A DNA stretch of 64,000 bases from Streptomyces sp. L-9-10 (GTDB taxonomy: Bacteria; Actinomycetota; Actinomycetes; Streptomycetales; Streptomycetaceae). Shown piece by piece: positions 43,140 to 52,089 of this stretch. The stretch spans positions 62,001 through 126,000 of the forward strand of contig NZ_PHRF01000035.1 of the NCBI RefSeq assembly GCF_004151105.1, read 5' to 3'. Position 1 is the first letter of the stretch. Each line of letters begins with the position of its first letter. The notes beneath the pieces were generated by a model. It did not search any database and had not been told where the DNA came from. It saw nothing but the letters and a program-made list of their open reading frames with translations. The position numbers and the translations under genes are program-made.

Positions 43140-45644
43140 GTCTTCGTGGCCGAGTTGGAGATCGCGTTCGGTACGTCCGCCGCCCGCCACCTGGAGCACC
43201 GTGGCGACCGGCGGATAGCCCGCGGCGATCACCGTGTACTCACCCGACGAGAGATCCACGAACCGGAACGTGCCGTCGGCGCCGGTGGTGAGGGTGTCCA
43301 CCACATTGCCCGCCGCGTCGAGCAGGGTGACCCGCGCGTCCTCGACGGGACGGCCGCCCCCGGCGCGTACGGTGCCGCGCAGCACCGCCCCGCCGGCCAG
43401 CTCGATGTCCTGCCGGGTCTCCCGGGACGCCTGCACACTGACCGGCAGCGCGGCGGGCCGGAAGGCGGGGGCGCTCGCGGCCAGGGTGTACTCGCCCGCC
43501 ACCAACTCCGAGATCACATACGCGCCCTCGCGTCCGCTGCGGGTGCTCGCCACCACCTCGCCCCGTACATCCGTGAGGGTCACGGCGGCGTCCCGCACCG
43601 GCGTGCCGTCCGCGGTGAGCACGGCCCCGGCGAGCCGTCCGGCGCCACCGAGGACCACGTCCAGTTCGACGGGGCGTTCGCCGACGGTGACCGTGACGGC
43701 CTGGGGCTGGTGCCCGCCGGCCGCCGCGATCATCACGTACGAGCCGGAGCCGGGCACGCTCAGCGCGTACCGTCCGTCCTCGCCGCTCGCACCGCGCCCG
43801 ATCTGCTTGCCGTGGACGTCGATGAGGGTGAGGGCGGCGCGGGGCACGGTGGAGCCGTCGTAGTGCTGCACGGTGCCGCAGACCGCGACACCCGAGATGT
43901 ACGGGGCCGGTCCCGGTGCGGCGGGGATGCCGGGGTCGGACGCGCTGCGCGCGGCGGGGACGGTGCCGGACTCGGCTGCCGAGACGTTCTGGGACACCAG
44001 CGGTTTCTCCTTGAGGAAGAAGGCGATCAACAGGCCGAGGACGAGCACCGGCACGAGATAGAGGAAGACCCGCGGCATCGCGTCCGCGTATGCCTGGACA
44101 TAGCCCTCGCGCAGTGCGGGCGGCAGCGCGTGGACCGCCTGCGGGGTGATGGACTCGATGTCGGGGAGGCCGGCGTCCGCGGGGACACGGTCGGCGAGGG
44201 CGTCGGCGAGCCGGTTGGCGAAGAGCGTGCCGAAGACGGCGGCGCCGACACTGCCGCCGATCTGCCGGAAGTAGTTGTGGGCGCTGGTGGCGGTGCCGAG
44301 GTCGGCGGACGGTACGGCGTTCTGCACGGCGACGATCAGTACGGGCATCACCATCCCCGTCCCGAGACCGAGGGCGCCCTGCGCGATACCGCACTCCAGC
44401 ATGGACGTGTCGGCGTCCAGCCTGGACAGCAGCAGCATCCCGGCCACCGAGAGGGCCCCGCCGAGCACCGGATAGATCTTGTAGCGGCCGGTGCGGCTGA
44501 TGAGATGGCCGGAGGCGATGGAGGCGATGACGACGCCGCCCATCATGGGCAGCATCAGCAGACCGGACTCGGTGGCGCTGGACCCCTCGACCATCTGGAG
44601 ATAGGTCGGCAGATAGCTGGCGGCACCGAACAGCGCCACGCCGACCACCGCCCCGACCAGGCTGGTGATGTTGAAGACGGAGTCGCGGAACAGCCGCAGC
44701 GGGATGAGGGGTTCGGCTGCGAAGCGCTCAACGACCAGGAAGAGCAGGGCAGTTCCGACGGCTCCCGCGGTCAGCCCGAGGATGACGCGTGAGCCCCAGG
44801 CGTACTCCGTACCGCCCCAACTGGTCAGCAGCATCAGGCAGATGGACGAGGCGGTGAGCAGCAGCGCGCCCAGGACGTCGAGCCGGGCGCGGGCGGTCGG
44901 TTTGGGGAGCTTGAGCACGACGGCGACGACGGCGAGCGTGACCAGGCCGAAGGGCACATTGATGTAGAAGCACCAGCGCCAGGAGACATGGTCGGTGAAG
45001 AATCCGCCGAGCAGCGGGCCGGCCACGGACGCGAGACCGAAGGCCGCGCCGATCAGCCCCATGAAGCGCCCGCGCTCCCGGGGCGGCACGATGTCCGCGA
45101 TGATCGCCTGGACGCCGATCATGAGCCCGCCCGCGCCGATGCCCTGGATGGCGCGGAAGGCGATGAGTTCGTTCATGGTGCGCGACCAGCCGGCCAGCGC
45201 GGAGCCGATGACGAAGACGACGATGGCGAACTGGAAGACGCCCTTGCGGCCGAAGAGGTCGCCGAGCTTGCCGTAGATCGGCAGTCCGACCGTGGCGGTG
45301 AGCAGATACGCGGTGATCGCCCACGACATCCGGTCCAGGCCCTGGAGTTCACCGACGATCTTCGGCAGCGCGGTGGCCACGATCATCTGTTCCAGCGCGG
45401 CCAGCAGCAGGGCGAGCATCAGCCCGACGAAGACCAGCCGTACCCGGCGGGGGCTGAGGGCTTCCGCGGCGGCGGCGTCGGCGGGCGGGGGCGGCGGACG
45501 GTCGGCCGCGGCGGGGACGGGCGGTGGCGCGGCCCGTGCGGCCTCGTCGGCGCCGTTCCCGGCGCCGTCGGCACTGTTCCCGGCGCCGTCGGCACCTTTC
45601 CCGGGGCCGTTCCCGACGTCCTTCACCAGAGTGGTCCCGCCCAC
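43137..45644 (-). CDS. MFS drug exporter (DHA2 type) with C-terminal carboxypeptidase-regulatory-like repeats
   Basis: The first 560 residues are an EmrB/QacA-type 14-helix exporter: motif [15 protein letters not shown] near 125, and [19 protein letters not shown] near 80. From about 595 to the end there are three beta-sandwich modules of the carboxypeptidase-regulatory type ([60 protein letters not shown]). With 14 helices the tail would be cytoplasmic. It may bind substrate, wall material or a partner. The GTG at 45644 follows GGGGAG. The N-terminus has Gly/Ala/Asp repeats (GADGAGN). Confidence 0.88.
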   Translation of the reverse strand: MGGTTLVKDVGNGPGKGADGAGNSADGAGNGADEAARAAPPPVPAAADRPPPPPADAAAAEALSPRRVRLVFVGLMLALLLAALEQMIVATALPKIVGELQGLDRMSWAITAYLLTATVGLPIYGKLGDLFGRKGVFQFAIVVFVIGSALAGWSRTMNELIAFRAIQGIGAGGLMIGVQAIIADIVPPRERGRFMGLIGAAFGLASVAGPLLGGFFTDHVSWRWCFYINVPFGLVTLAVVAVVLKLPKPTARARLDVLGALLLTASSICLMLLTSWGGTEYAWGSRVILGLTAGAVGTALLFLVVERFAAEPLIPLRLFRDSVFNITSLVGAVVGVALFGAASYLPTYLQMVEGSSATESGLLMLPMMGGVVIASIASGHLISRTGRYKIYPVLGGALSVAGMLLLSRLDADTSMLECGIAQGALGLGTGMVMPVLIVAVQNAVPSADLGTATSAHNYFRQIGGSVGAAVFGTLFANRLADALADRVPADAGLPDIESITPQAVHALPPALREGYVQAYADAMPRVFLYLVPVLVLGLLIAFFLKEKPLVSQNVSAAESGTVPAARSASDPGIPAAPGPAPYISGVAVCGTVQHYDGSTVPRAALTLIDVHGKQIGRGASGEDGRYALSVPGSGSYVMIAAAGGHQPQAVTVTVGERPVELDVVLGGAGRLAGAVLTADGTPVRDAAVTLTDVRGEVVASTRSGREGAYVISELVAGEYTLAASAPAFRPAALPVSVQASRETRQDIELAGGAVLRGTVRAGGGRPVEDARVTLLDAAGNVVDTLTTGADGTFRFVDLSSGEYTVIAAGYPPVATVLQVAGGGRTERDLQLGHED

Positions 45645-45947
45645 GTACTGCTCCCCTCGTCACACCTGCGCGGCGTCATTGTTCGCATTGCGCGCCAAGC
45701 AGGAGCAAGCGGGTTGCCCTCCCCTGAACGGGGTTGTGACGGGGGCGGGTTGACCGGTTGAGCTGACGCCGAGGCGCTCATCAGGAGCTTTCCCGCGACG
45801 CGTCGTGCGGGGGCACGCTACGGCGCCGCGGGGAAAACCACTCGAAACGGTGACCCCGGCAACTATCCGCCGGGAGGCACCCTCAAACCGCCCGAAGGCG
45901 GCCCGGGGGCAGGGGCACTCGGCCGGTCCCTGTCCTAAGGACAGGTA
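45645..45947. other. Gene-free stretch between MFS and SRPBCC genes
   Basis: These 303 bp hold the promoter side of the MFS gene and the terminator of the SRPBCC gene. I see a small hairpin CCGCC-CGAA-GGCGG at 45888-45901 and the stronger one at 45929-45945. No supported coding region is found. Confidence 0.5.
45929..45945. terminator. Hairpin after the SRPBCC gene
   Basis: CCTGTCC-TAA-GGACAGG is a perfect 7-bp stem only 2 bp past the stop codon of the SRPBCC gene. No U-tract follows, which is usual in Streptomyces. Confidence 0.65.
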
Positions 45948-46403
45948 TCAGTCCGTGCTGCCCTTCTCGGTCTCCTTGGCGAGCCGCGCGAGCACCTCGT
46001 CGTAGATGCGGCTCAGGCCCTTGGGGGCGAAGGTCCGCTCGAAGAAGCCGCCGATGCCGCCCGCGCCGTCCCAGACGGTGGTGACGACGGCCTTCGAGCT
46101 GCCCTCACCGGCGGGGGTGACGGTCCAGGTGGTGACCATGGAGGAGTTGCGGTCCTTCTCCACGAGCCGGCCGTCGCTGGGCTCGGTCACCTCCAGCAGA
46201 CAGTCGCGGACGCGCTTGCTGGTGGCCTGGAGCCTCCAGTGGACGAGGGTGCCCTCGCCGTCGCCGCCCTCCCGGACCTCGTACTCGCTGAAGTGTCCGG
46301 GCAGAAGCTTCGCGCGGGTGTTCTCATAGTCGGCCAGAGTGTCGAACACCGTCTCCGGGTCCGCCGCGATGATTCGCTCCGTCGTGGCCTCGACCTGCGC
46401 CAT
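45948..46403 (-). CDS. SRPBCC-family protein
   Basis: The 151-residue protein has the START/Bet v1-like pattern: AQVEATTERIIAADPETVFDTLADY at the start, HWRLQATSKRVRDCLLEV in the middle, and a long C-terminal helix (GLSRIYDEVLARLAKETEK). The fold makes a hydrophobic pocket for lipids or polyketides. The function is unknown. The ATG at 46403 follows GGAGG with 6-bp spacing. It is divergent from the radical SAM gene, with a SOS-type box between them. Confidence 0.82.
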   Translation of the reverse strand: MAQVEATTERIIAADPETVFDTLADYENTRAKLLPGHFSEYEVREGGDGEGTLVHWRLQATSKRVRDCLLEVTEPSDGRLVEKDRNSSMVTTWTVTPAGEGSSKAVVTTVWDGAGGIGGFFERTFAPKGLSRIYDEVLARLAKETEKGSTD

Positions 46404-46494
46404 GGCTTTCCTCCAGCACTCGTTTTCCGGTGGGGTGCGGCCAGCCAACCACCCTCCGGTACGCCCGCCCAAATCGCGGTTGCGGCGATCAAGG

Positions 46495-46512
46495 GAACGT
46501 GTGTTCTATTCT
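46495..46512 (+). promoter_or_regulatory. LexA (SOS) box and -10 element
   Basis: GAAC-GTGT-GTTC at 46495-46506 fully matches the Gram-positive/actinobacterial SOS core GAAC-N4-GTTC. TATTCT (46507-46512) follows at once and can act as -10, so LexA would cover the promoter spacer. The radical SAM gene starts 28 bp downstream. Confidence 0.7.
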
Positions 46513-46539
46513 GTCGTCAGTGCTACCGAGGAGGCACCC

Positions 46540-47625
46540 ATGCGCTGGGACAATCTGGTCGAGAACGCCTCGACGACCGGGCCGACCGGGCCTACCGGGG
46601 ACATCGCGCTCTTCGGCACGGACGCCGTGACCACCCGAACCTTCGACACACCCGAGTTCCGCGGCATCACCTTCCACGAGATCCGCGCCCGTTCGATCGT
46701 GAACCGGGTGCCGGGCGCGTCCCGTATGCCGTTCGAATGGACGGTGAACCCGTACCGCGGCTGCACCCACGCCTGCGTGTACTGCTTCGCCCGCAAGACC
46801 CACAGCTATCTGGACCTCGACACGGGGCTCGGCTTCGACTCCCAGATCGTGGTCAAGATCAACGCGCCGGAGCTGGTACGCCGCCAGCTGGCCTCCCGCC
46901 AGTGGCAGGGGGCCCATATCGCGATGGGGACGAATGTCGACTGCTACCAGCGCGCGGAGGGCCGCTACCGGCTGATGCCGGGCATCATCACGGCCCTGCG
47001 CGACCGCGCGAACCCGTTCTCCATCCTCACCAAGGGAACCCTGATCCTGCGCGATCTCGAACTGCTCCGGGAGGCGGCGGCCGTCACGGACGTGGGCATA
47101 TCCGTCTCCGTCGGCTTCGTCGACCAGGAGCTGTGGCGCACGGTCGAACCGGGCACACCCTCGCCCGAACGCCGCCTCGACGTCGTACGGGCGATGAGCG
47201 ACAACGGCATCGGCTGCGGGGTGCTGATGGCGCCCGTGATCCCCTTCCTGGGCGACGGGCCCGACCAGCTGCGGGCGACGGTACGCGCGATCGCCGCGGC
47301 CGGCGCGACCTCCGTGACCCCGCTCGTCCTGCATCTGCGGCCCGGCGCGCGCGAGTGGTTCATGGCCTGGCTGACACGGCACCATCCCCATCTGGTGGCG
47401 CGGTACGAGCGGCTGTACGCGGAGGGCGCGTACGCCCCCAAGTGGTACCAGCGCCGGATCACCCGGCAGGTGCATGAGCTGGCCGACGAGTTCGGCATCG
47501 GTCCGGCGAGCCGTGGCGAGGCCCGGCGGATCACCGTGCCACGGGATCCGGACCTTCCGGGCCTGCCGGTCAGGCCGGTGGCGGCGGACCCGGGGCCGGC
47601 GGCCACGCAGCTCACGCTGCTGTAG
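46540..47625 (+). CDS. Radical SAM protein, Rv2578c/SplB-like
   Basis: The 361-residue protein has the iron-sulfur cluster motif CTHACVYCFARKTH near residue 77 (C-x3-C-x2-C), preceded by FEWTVNPYRG. It belongs to the family called Rv2578c in mycobacteria, distantly related to spore photoproduct lyase. The reaction is not known. The C-terminal 70 residues are Pro/Arg-rich. The ATG at 46540 follows GAGGAGG. The SOS box upstream suggests a DNA-damage role, perhaps nucleic-acid repair; this last step is inference. Confidence 0.87.
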   Translation: MRWDNLVENASTTGPTGPTGDIALFGTDAVTTRTFDTPEFRGITFHEIRARSIVNRVPGASRMPFEWTVNPYRGCTHACVYCFARKTHSYLDLDTGLGFDSQIVVKINAPELVRRQLASRQWQGAHIAMGTNVDCYQRAEGRYRLMPGIITALRDRANPFSILTKGTLILRDLELLREAAAVTDVGISVSVGFVDQELWRTVEPGTPSPERRLDVVRAMSDNGIGCGVLMAPVIPFLGDGPDQLRATVRAIAAAGATSVTPLVLHLRPGAREWFMAWLTRHHPHLVARYERLYAEGAYAPKWYQRRITRQVHELADEFGIGPASRGEARRITVPRDPDLPGLPVRPVAADPGPAATQLTLL

Positions 47626-47656
47626 AGCCGCCGGTCAGGGCACCCTCGTGGGTCCG

Positions 47657-47679
47657 TTGTCAGTGGCGTCGGCGAGGAT
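47657..47679 (+). promoter_or_regulatory. PafBC-type (RecA-independent DNA damage) promoter
   Basis: TTGTCAGTG at 47657-47665, 8 bp, then GAGGAT at 47674-47679. The published actinobacterial motif is TTGTCRGTG-N8-TAnnnT; only the first -10 base differs. A start 7 bp after the -10 falls on the A of the RidA ATG (47686), so the mRNA would be leaderless. Confidence 0.65.
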
Positions 47680-47685
47680 GGGGCC

Positions 47686-48099
47686 ATGACGGAACTCACG
47701 CATCTGCACTCCCCCGCCGGTGTCGCACCGGGCAACGGCTACAGCCATGTCGTCTGGGGCACCGGCCGGTTCGTCGCGGTCTCCGGCCAGTGCGCGTTCG
47801 ACGAGGAGGGCGCGCTCGTGGGCGAGGGCGATCCGGCCGCCCAGGCGCGCCAGGTGTTCGAGAATCTGCGCCGCTGTCTCGCCGCGGCCGGCGCCTCGTT
47901 CGACGATGTGGTCAAGCTGACGTATTTCGTCACCGATGTCGCCCATCTGCCGGCGATACGGGAGGCACGGGACGCGGTGATCGACACGGCGCGTCCCCCG
48001 GCCAGCTCGGCGGTCCAGGTGTCCGCGCTGTTCCGACCCGAACTGCTCCTGGAGATAGAGGCGTTCGCGATCGTCCCGGATTCCGGCCCGCTTTCTTGA
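47686..48099 (+). CDS. RidA-family protein
   Basis: The 137-residue protein matches the YjgF/YER057c/UK114 fold: YSHVVWGTGRFVAVSGQCAFD, AAQARQVFENLRRCLAAAGASFDDVVKLTYFV, and RPPASSAVQVSALFRPELLLEIEAFA. RidA hydrolyses reactive enamine/imine products of PLP enzymes; many relatives have other roles. The active-site Arg of the true RidA pattern (A-R-S/T) is not clearly kept (RPPASSAVQV), so this may be a different Rid subgroup. The promoter looks PafBC-dependent and leaderless. Confidence 0.85.
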   Translation: MTELTHLHSPAGVAPGNGYSHVVWGTGRFVAVSGQCAFDEEGALVGEGDPAAQARQVFENLRRCLAAAGASFDDVVKLTYFVTDVAHLPAIREARDAVIDTARPPASSAVQVSALFRPELLLEIEAFAIVPDSGPLS

Positions 48100-48125
48100 G
48101 GGCTCGGTTCGCCTCCGGGGCGCCT

Positions 48126-48236
48126 TTAGCCAACGTCGACGGTCGACCGTGCTCGATTCGCTCGTACCTCACGAACCTCCGCCCGCGCGGCGGAGCCGCA
48201 TATCGGGCACAGCCTCCCTTTCGACGTCGGCGCGCC
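48126..48236 (-). repeat. Possible recurrent intergenic element with CPICG reading and hairpin
   Basis: After the HEAT-repeat gene, one minus-strand frame without a start reads KGRLCPICGSAARAEVREVR, then ANRARSTVDVG and stop. Inside it CTCCGCC-CGCGC-GGCGGAG (48177-48195) forms a 7-bp stem. The sharp codon-like quality without a gene start, and my impression that this peptide string recurs in unrelated places of Streptomyces genomes, suggest a dispersed element. This is unchecked. Confidence 0.35.
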
Positions 48237-48304
48237 CCTTCGGCTCACTCGCCACCGGGAAGACCGCACCCGGAACCCAGCCCGCGGGTCGGGCCGGTGG
48301 TGCG

Positions 48305-48871
48305 TTACGCGAGGCGGCCGAGCGCGTCGGCCGCGGCGGCGGTCAGCCTCGGGTGACGCCCGGCGGCTTCCAGGGCGGGGCGCGCCCGGCCGTCGCCGAG
48401 CCGCCCCAGCCCCTCCACGCAGGCGAGCGCCACCCGCCAGTGCGGTTCGCCGGGCTCCAGCAGCCGTTCCAGCGTGCTGATCAGCGCCGGCACGGACTCG
48501 GGCGCGCGCAGTTCGGTGAGCAGCCGTACGGGGTGGAGCGCGTAGGCCGTGCGCAGCCCGTTGGTGGCGAGCGCGGCGGCGGCTCTGGGGGTGCGCGGGT
48601 CGCCGAGCCGTGCCAGGGCGTACGAGGCGGAGACGCAGCGCTCCGGATCCCGGTGGTTGAGGAGCAGCACCAGCGTCTCGAAGGCCCGCCGGTCCCCCGC
48701 GCAGCCGAGCCGGAATGCCGCGATCTCCCGTGCCCACAGGGGCTGTTCCGGCGCGACGAGGACGCCGGCCAGGGCCTCGGGGTCCTCGGTGGCGATCAGC
48801 CGCTCGCAGGCGGCGGAGCCCCGGGACTCGTCCCGCACCCGGTCCGCGAGCGAGCGGAAGTCCTCGTCCAT
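48305..48871 (-). CDS. HEAT-repeat protein
   Basis: The 188-residue protein is made of five or so paired helices with the HEAT pattern: AREIAAFRLGCAGDRRAFETL, CVSASYALARLGDPRTPRAA, ALISTLERLLEPGEPHW, and ACVEGLGRLGDGRARPALEA. Such repeats form curved scaffolds for protein binding. It has no enzyme motif. The ATG at 48871 starts the family-like part; the frame extends to 48970 without a likely start. A short inverted repeat, CGATCC-GGT-GGATCG (48885-48899), lies just upstream and may be an operator. Confidence 0.75.
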   Translation of the reverse strand: MDEDFRSLADRVRDESRGSAACERLIATEDPEALAGVLVAPEQPLWAREIAAFRLGCAGDRRAFETLVLLLNHRDPERCVSASYALARLGDPRTPRAAAALATNGLRTAYALHPVRLLTELRAPESVPALISTLERLLEPGEPHWRVALACVEGLGRLGDGRARPALEAAGRHPRLTAAAADALGRLA

Positions 48872-49308
48872 CGGTCCAGCGTATCGATCCGGTGGATCGC
48901 TGTGGCTCCAAATAGCGTGCTCCACCGGCCACTTCGCGCCCGGACGAACGATTCCGGCCGTCCGTGACACGGCGCACAGCGTCCCCGCTATGGCGCGCTC
49001 GTTACTCGTCGGTTAGCCTCAGATGAGCGGATACCCTCCGCGGCTTTCGACGGCCTGGTGACGCAGCCGTCGTGAGTGCTGTCGGTTCAGCACGGCCGTG
49101 TGCGGCCATGTACGGCCACGCACGGCCACGCACGGCCACGCACGGCCACGCACGGCCTTCAAACGGCGGTGTACGGCGTGACTCCGGAACAGAGTCCGCC
49201 CGCCACACCGCCGCCACATCTCCGCGACCCGCACGCGCTCGCGCGTCCGGCGCCCGGCGCTCGCCGCGCGCGCCCTCAGCCGTCACTCTCATCCCCTGGA
49301 GTCCCGTG
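48872..49308. other. Divergent promoter region between HEAT-repeat and dehydrogenase genes
   Basis: The 437 bp hold the promoter of the HEAT gene (with the CGATCC-GGT-GGATCG repeat), the 10-bp tandem repeat at 49091-49160, and the leader of the dehydrogenase gene, which ends in CTGGAG before the ATG. Nothing else is supported. Confidence 0.5.
49091..49160. repeat. Seven 10-bp tandem units
   Basis: The unit CACGGCCACG repeats in phase at 49091, 49101, 49111, 49121, 49131, 49141 and 49151. Units 4-6 are identical and the outer ones are degenerate. The 10-bp period puts each copy on nearly the same face of the helix. It lies about 150 bp upstream of the dehydrogenase start. Confidence 0.85.
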
Positions 49309-51090
49309 ATGGACATCCCTCTCTCCACCATCGCCGTCGTCGGCCTCGGCACGATGGGCACCGGTATCGCCGAGATCCTCACCCGGGCCGGGCACGAGGT
49401 CATCGGTATCGACATCAGCGACGCCGCCGCCCTCCGGGCCGTCGCGGCACTCGACGCCTCCACCGCGCGGGCCGTGGAACGGGGGCGGCTCGGCGAGGAG
49501 GAGCGGCGGACCGTGCTCGCCCGGTTCCGTACCTTCTCCGATCTCCGGGCCGCCGCCGACGCCGAGCTGGTGATCGAGGTCGTGCCGGAGTCGTACGAGA
49601 CGAAGCAGCGGGTCTTCCGCGAGCTGGACACGATCGTCAGCCCCACCGCGATCCTGGCGACCGGCACCAACGCGCTGTCGGTGACCCGGCTGGCCGCCGA
49701 CTCCGCGCACCCCGAGCGCGTGCTCGGCCTGCACTTCTTCAACCCCGCGCCGGCGATGAAGCTCGTCGAGGTGGTCTCGTCGGTCCTCACCTCGCCGCAG
49801 GCGGTCGCGGCCGTCACGGCGCTCGCCCGGGAGCTGGGCAAGGAGCCGGTCGCGGTGGGCGACCGGCCCGGTTTCGTGGCGGACGGGCTGCTCTTCGGCT
49901 ACCTCAACCAGGCGGCGGCGATGTTCGAGGCGAAGTACGCCTCCCGCGAGGACATCGACGCCGCGATGCGGCTGGGCTGCGGGCTGCCGATGGGGCCGCT
50001 CGCTCTGATCGATCTGATCGGGGTCGACACCGCCCGTACCGTGCTGGAGGCGATGTACGCGGCGTCGCACGACCGGCTGCACGCCCCCGCGCCGATCCTC
50101 GGCCAGCTCAGCGATGCCGGGCTGACCGGCCGCAAGTCGGGGCGCGGTTTCTATACGTACGAGGCGCCGGGCAGCGGCACGGCCGTGCCGGACGCGCTCA
50201 CCCCGCGGTCCGGCCGGGAGGGCGGCGCGGGGCGGCCCGTCCGCTCGGTGGGCGTGGCGGGCTCCGGCACGATGGCGAGCGGTATCGCGGAGGTCTTCGC
50301 CAAGGCGGGATACGACGTCGTGCTCGCCGCCCGCACCCCGGAGAAGGCCGGGGGCGCCGTGTCCCGTATCGCGAAGTCCCTGGACCGCTCGGTCGGCAAG
50401 GGGCGGATGACGGCCGAGGAGCGCGCCGGCACGCTGGCGCGGATCACCCCGGCCGGTTCACTCGACGCGCTGTCCGAGGTGGACCTCGCCATCGAGGCGG
50501 TGGCCGAGGATCTGGAGGTCAAGCAGCGGCTGTTCGCCACGCTCGACAAGGTCTGCCGGCCTGGCGCGGTGCTGGCGACCACCACCTCGTCCCTCCCGGT
50601 GATCGCCTGTGCCCGCGCGACCTCGCGCCCGGGGGACGTCGTCGGGATGCACTTCTTCAATCCGGCCCCGGCGATGAAGCTCGTCGAGGTGGTCCGTACG
50701 GTCCTCACCTCCGACGAGGCGGTGGCCACCGTCCACGCCGTGTCCACGGCCGTCCGCAAGCACCCGGTGGACTGCGGCGACCGCGCCGGTTTCATCGTCA
50801 ACGCGCTGCTCTTCCCGTACCTGAACAACGCGATCAAGATGGTCGAGGAGCACTACGCGACGCTGGACGACATCGACGCCGCGATGCGGCTGGGCGGCGG
50901 CTATCCGATGGGGCCCTTCGAGCTCCTCGACGTGGTCGGCCTGGATGTCTCGCTGGCCATCGAACGGGTCCTGCACCGCGCGTTCAGGGACCCGGGGCTG
51001 GCTCCGGCGCCACTCCTCGAACACCTGGTGGCCGCGGGCTGCCTCGGCCGCAAGACGGGCCGCGGCTTCCGCGAGTATGCCCGGCGCTGA
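49309..51090 (+). CDS. Double-domain 3-hydroxyacyl-CoA dehydrogenase
   Basis: The 593-residue protein is two complete 3-hydroxybutyryl-CoA dehydrogenase units in tandem. Each has an NAD loop (GLGTMGTGIAEIL near 13, GSGTMASGIAEVF near 320), the catalytic HFFNPAPAMKLVEVV near 145 and 450, and a C-terminal C-x-MGP domain (GLPMGPLALIDLIG, GYPMGPFELLDVVG). Both units look intact. They oxidise (S)-3-hydroxyacyl-CoA with NAD, or reduce acetoacetyl-CoA, which would feed crotonyl-CoA to the carboxylase/reductase downstream. The ATG at 49309 follows CTGGAG. Confidence 0.92.
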   Translation: MDIPLSTIAVVGLGTMGTGIAEILTRAGHEVIGIDISDAAALRAVAALDASTARAVERGRLGEEERRTVLARFRTFSDLRAAADAELVIEVVPESYETKQRVFRELDTIVSPTAILATGTNALSVTRLAADSAHPERVLGLHFFNPAPAMKLVEVVSSVLTSPQAVAAVTALARELGKEPVAVGDRPGFVADGLLFGYLNQAAAMFEAKYASREDIDAAMRLGCGLPMGPLALIDLIGVDTARTVLEAMYAASHDRLHAPAPILGQLSDAGLTGRKSGRGFYTYEAPGSGTAVPDALTPRSGREGGAGRPVRSVGVAGSGTMASGIAEVFAKAGYDVVLAARTPEKAGGAVSRIAKSLDRSVGKGRMTAEERAGTLARITPAGSLDALSEVDLAIEAVAEDLEVKQRLFATLDKVCRPGAVLATTTSSLPVIACARATSRPGDVVGMHFFNPAPAMKLVEVVRTVLTSDEAVATVHAVSTAVRKHPVDCGDRAGFIVNALLFPYLNNAIKMVEEHYATLDDIDAAMRLGGGYPMGPFELLDVVGLDVSLAIERVLHRAFRDPGLAPAPLLEHLVAAGCLGRKTGRGFREYARR

Positions 51091-51215
51091 CCCGGGCGCG
51101 GGCTGGGGCGGGCTGCTCGATCCGGCGGACCGGGCACCGGACGGCAGGGCGCCGGGGACGGCGTCCGGCACGACCGGCGGTACACCGGGCGGTCCGCCCC
51201 CGCAGGCGCGCTCTC

Positions 51216-51229
51216 CTGCACCGATGCAG
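51216..51229. promoter_or_regulatory. Inverted repeat near the TetR start
   Basis: CTGCA-CCGA-TGCAG ends 12 bp before the TetR ATG at 51242. Its position fits an autoregulatory operator. The short arms keep confidence low. Confidence 0.35.
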
Positions 51230-51241
51230 TACGTTCACCTC

Positions 51242-52054
51242 ATGTCCCAGCCCGCCAAGTCCTCCCGTACGAACCCCAGGACCGACGTTCCCGAGAGTGC
51301 CGCCGGTACCCGCGCCGCCGCCCAACGGCTCAAGATGCGCCGTGAACTGGCGGCCGCGGCCATGGAACTGTTCGCGACCAAGGGGTACGAGGCGACGACC
51401 GTCGACGAGATCGCCGCGGCGGCGGGGGTGGCCCGCCGTACCTTCTTCCGGCACTTCCGCTCCAAGGAAGAGGCGATCTTCCCCGACCACGACGACACGC
51501 TCGTACGGGCGGAGGCGGTCCTCAACGCCGCCCCCGCCCATGAGCATCCGCTCGACACGGTCTGCCGGGGCATCAAGGAGGTCATGCGGATGTACGCGGC
51601 CTCCCCCGCGGTCTCCGTGGAGCGCTACCGGCTGACCCGCGAGGTCCCCACGCTCCGGGAGCGCGAGATCGCCTCGGTGGCCCGCTACGAGCGGCTGTTC
51701 ACCCGCTATCTGCTGGGCCACTTCGACGAGCGCGACCACACCGACGGCAATGACGACCCGCTGCTGGCCGAGGTGGCCGCGTCCGCCGTCGTCACCGCGC
51801 ACAACCATGTGCTGCGCCGCTGGCTGCGGGCCGGCGGCCAGGGCGACGTGGAGGCGCAGCTCGACCACGCCTTCGCGATCGTGCGCGACACGTTCGGTAC
51901 GGGCATCGGCGCGGGCCGGACCATCGGCGGCAAGCCGGAGCATCTGGCGGCCTCGGCACGCACCACCGGGGACGTCCTGGTGGCGGTGGCGCACACCGAC
52001 GCCCCGCTGGACGAGGTCATGCGCACCATCAGGCAGGCGCTCAGAAACGCCTGA
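51242..52054 (+). CDS. TetR-family transcriptional regulator
   Basis: The 270-residue protein has the TetR DNA-binding helices AMELFATKGYEATTVDEIAA and GVARRTFFRHFRSKEEAIF at residues 40-80, after a basic/Ser-rich tip of about 30 residues. The ligand domain (ERYRLTREVPTLREREIASV) is like that of regulators in acyl-CoA metabolism. It lies between the dehydrogenase and the ethylmalonyl-CoA genes and is the best candidate regulator for them. An in-frame ATG at 51224 is an alternative start. A terminator follows, so it is cut off from ccr transcription. Confidence 0.87.
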   Translation: MSQPAKSSRTNPRTDVPESAAGTRAAAQRLKMRRELAAAAMELFATKGYEATTVDEIAAAAGVARRTFFRHFRSKEEAIFPDHDDTLVRAEAVLNAAPAHEHPLDTVCRGIKEVMRMYAASPAVSVERYRLTREVPTLREREIASVARYERLFTRYLLGHFDERDHTDGNDDPLLAEVAASAVVTAHNHVLRRWLRAGGQGDVEAQLDHAFAIVRDTFGTGIGAGRTIGGKPEHLAASARTTGDVLVAVAHTDAPLDEVMRTIRQALRNA

Positions 52055-52089
52055 GCGCCCCCGTTCATCACCCCGGCGCACCTCACCCG

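Noticed and set aside
48872-48970. N-terminal extension of the HEAT-repeat protein
   Set aside because: The frame is open, but it has no likely start and runs through the probable promoter.
49091-49160. CRISPR array or replication iterons
   Set aside because: The 10-bp units have no spacers, and no cas, rep or dnaA gene is near.
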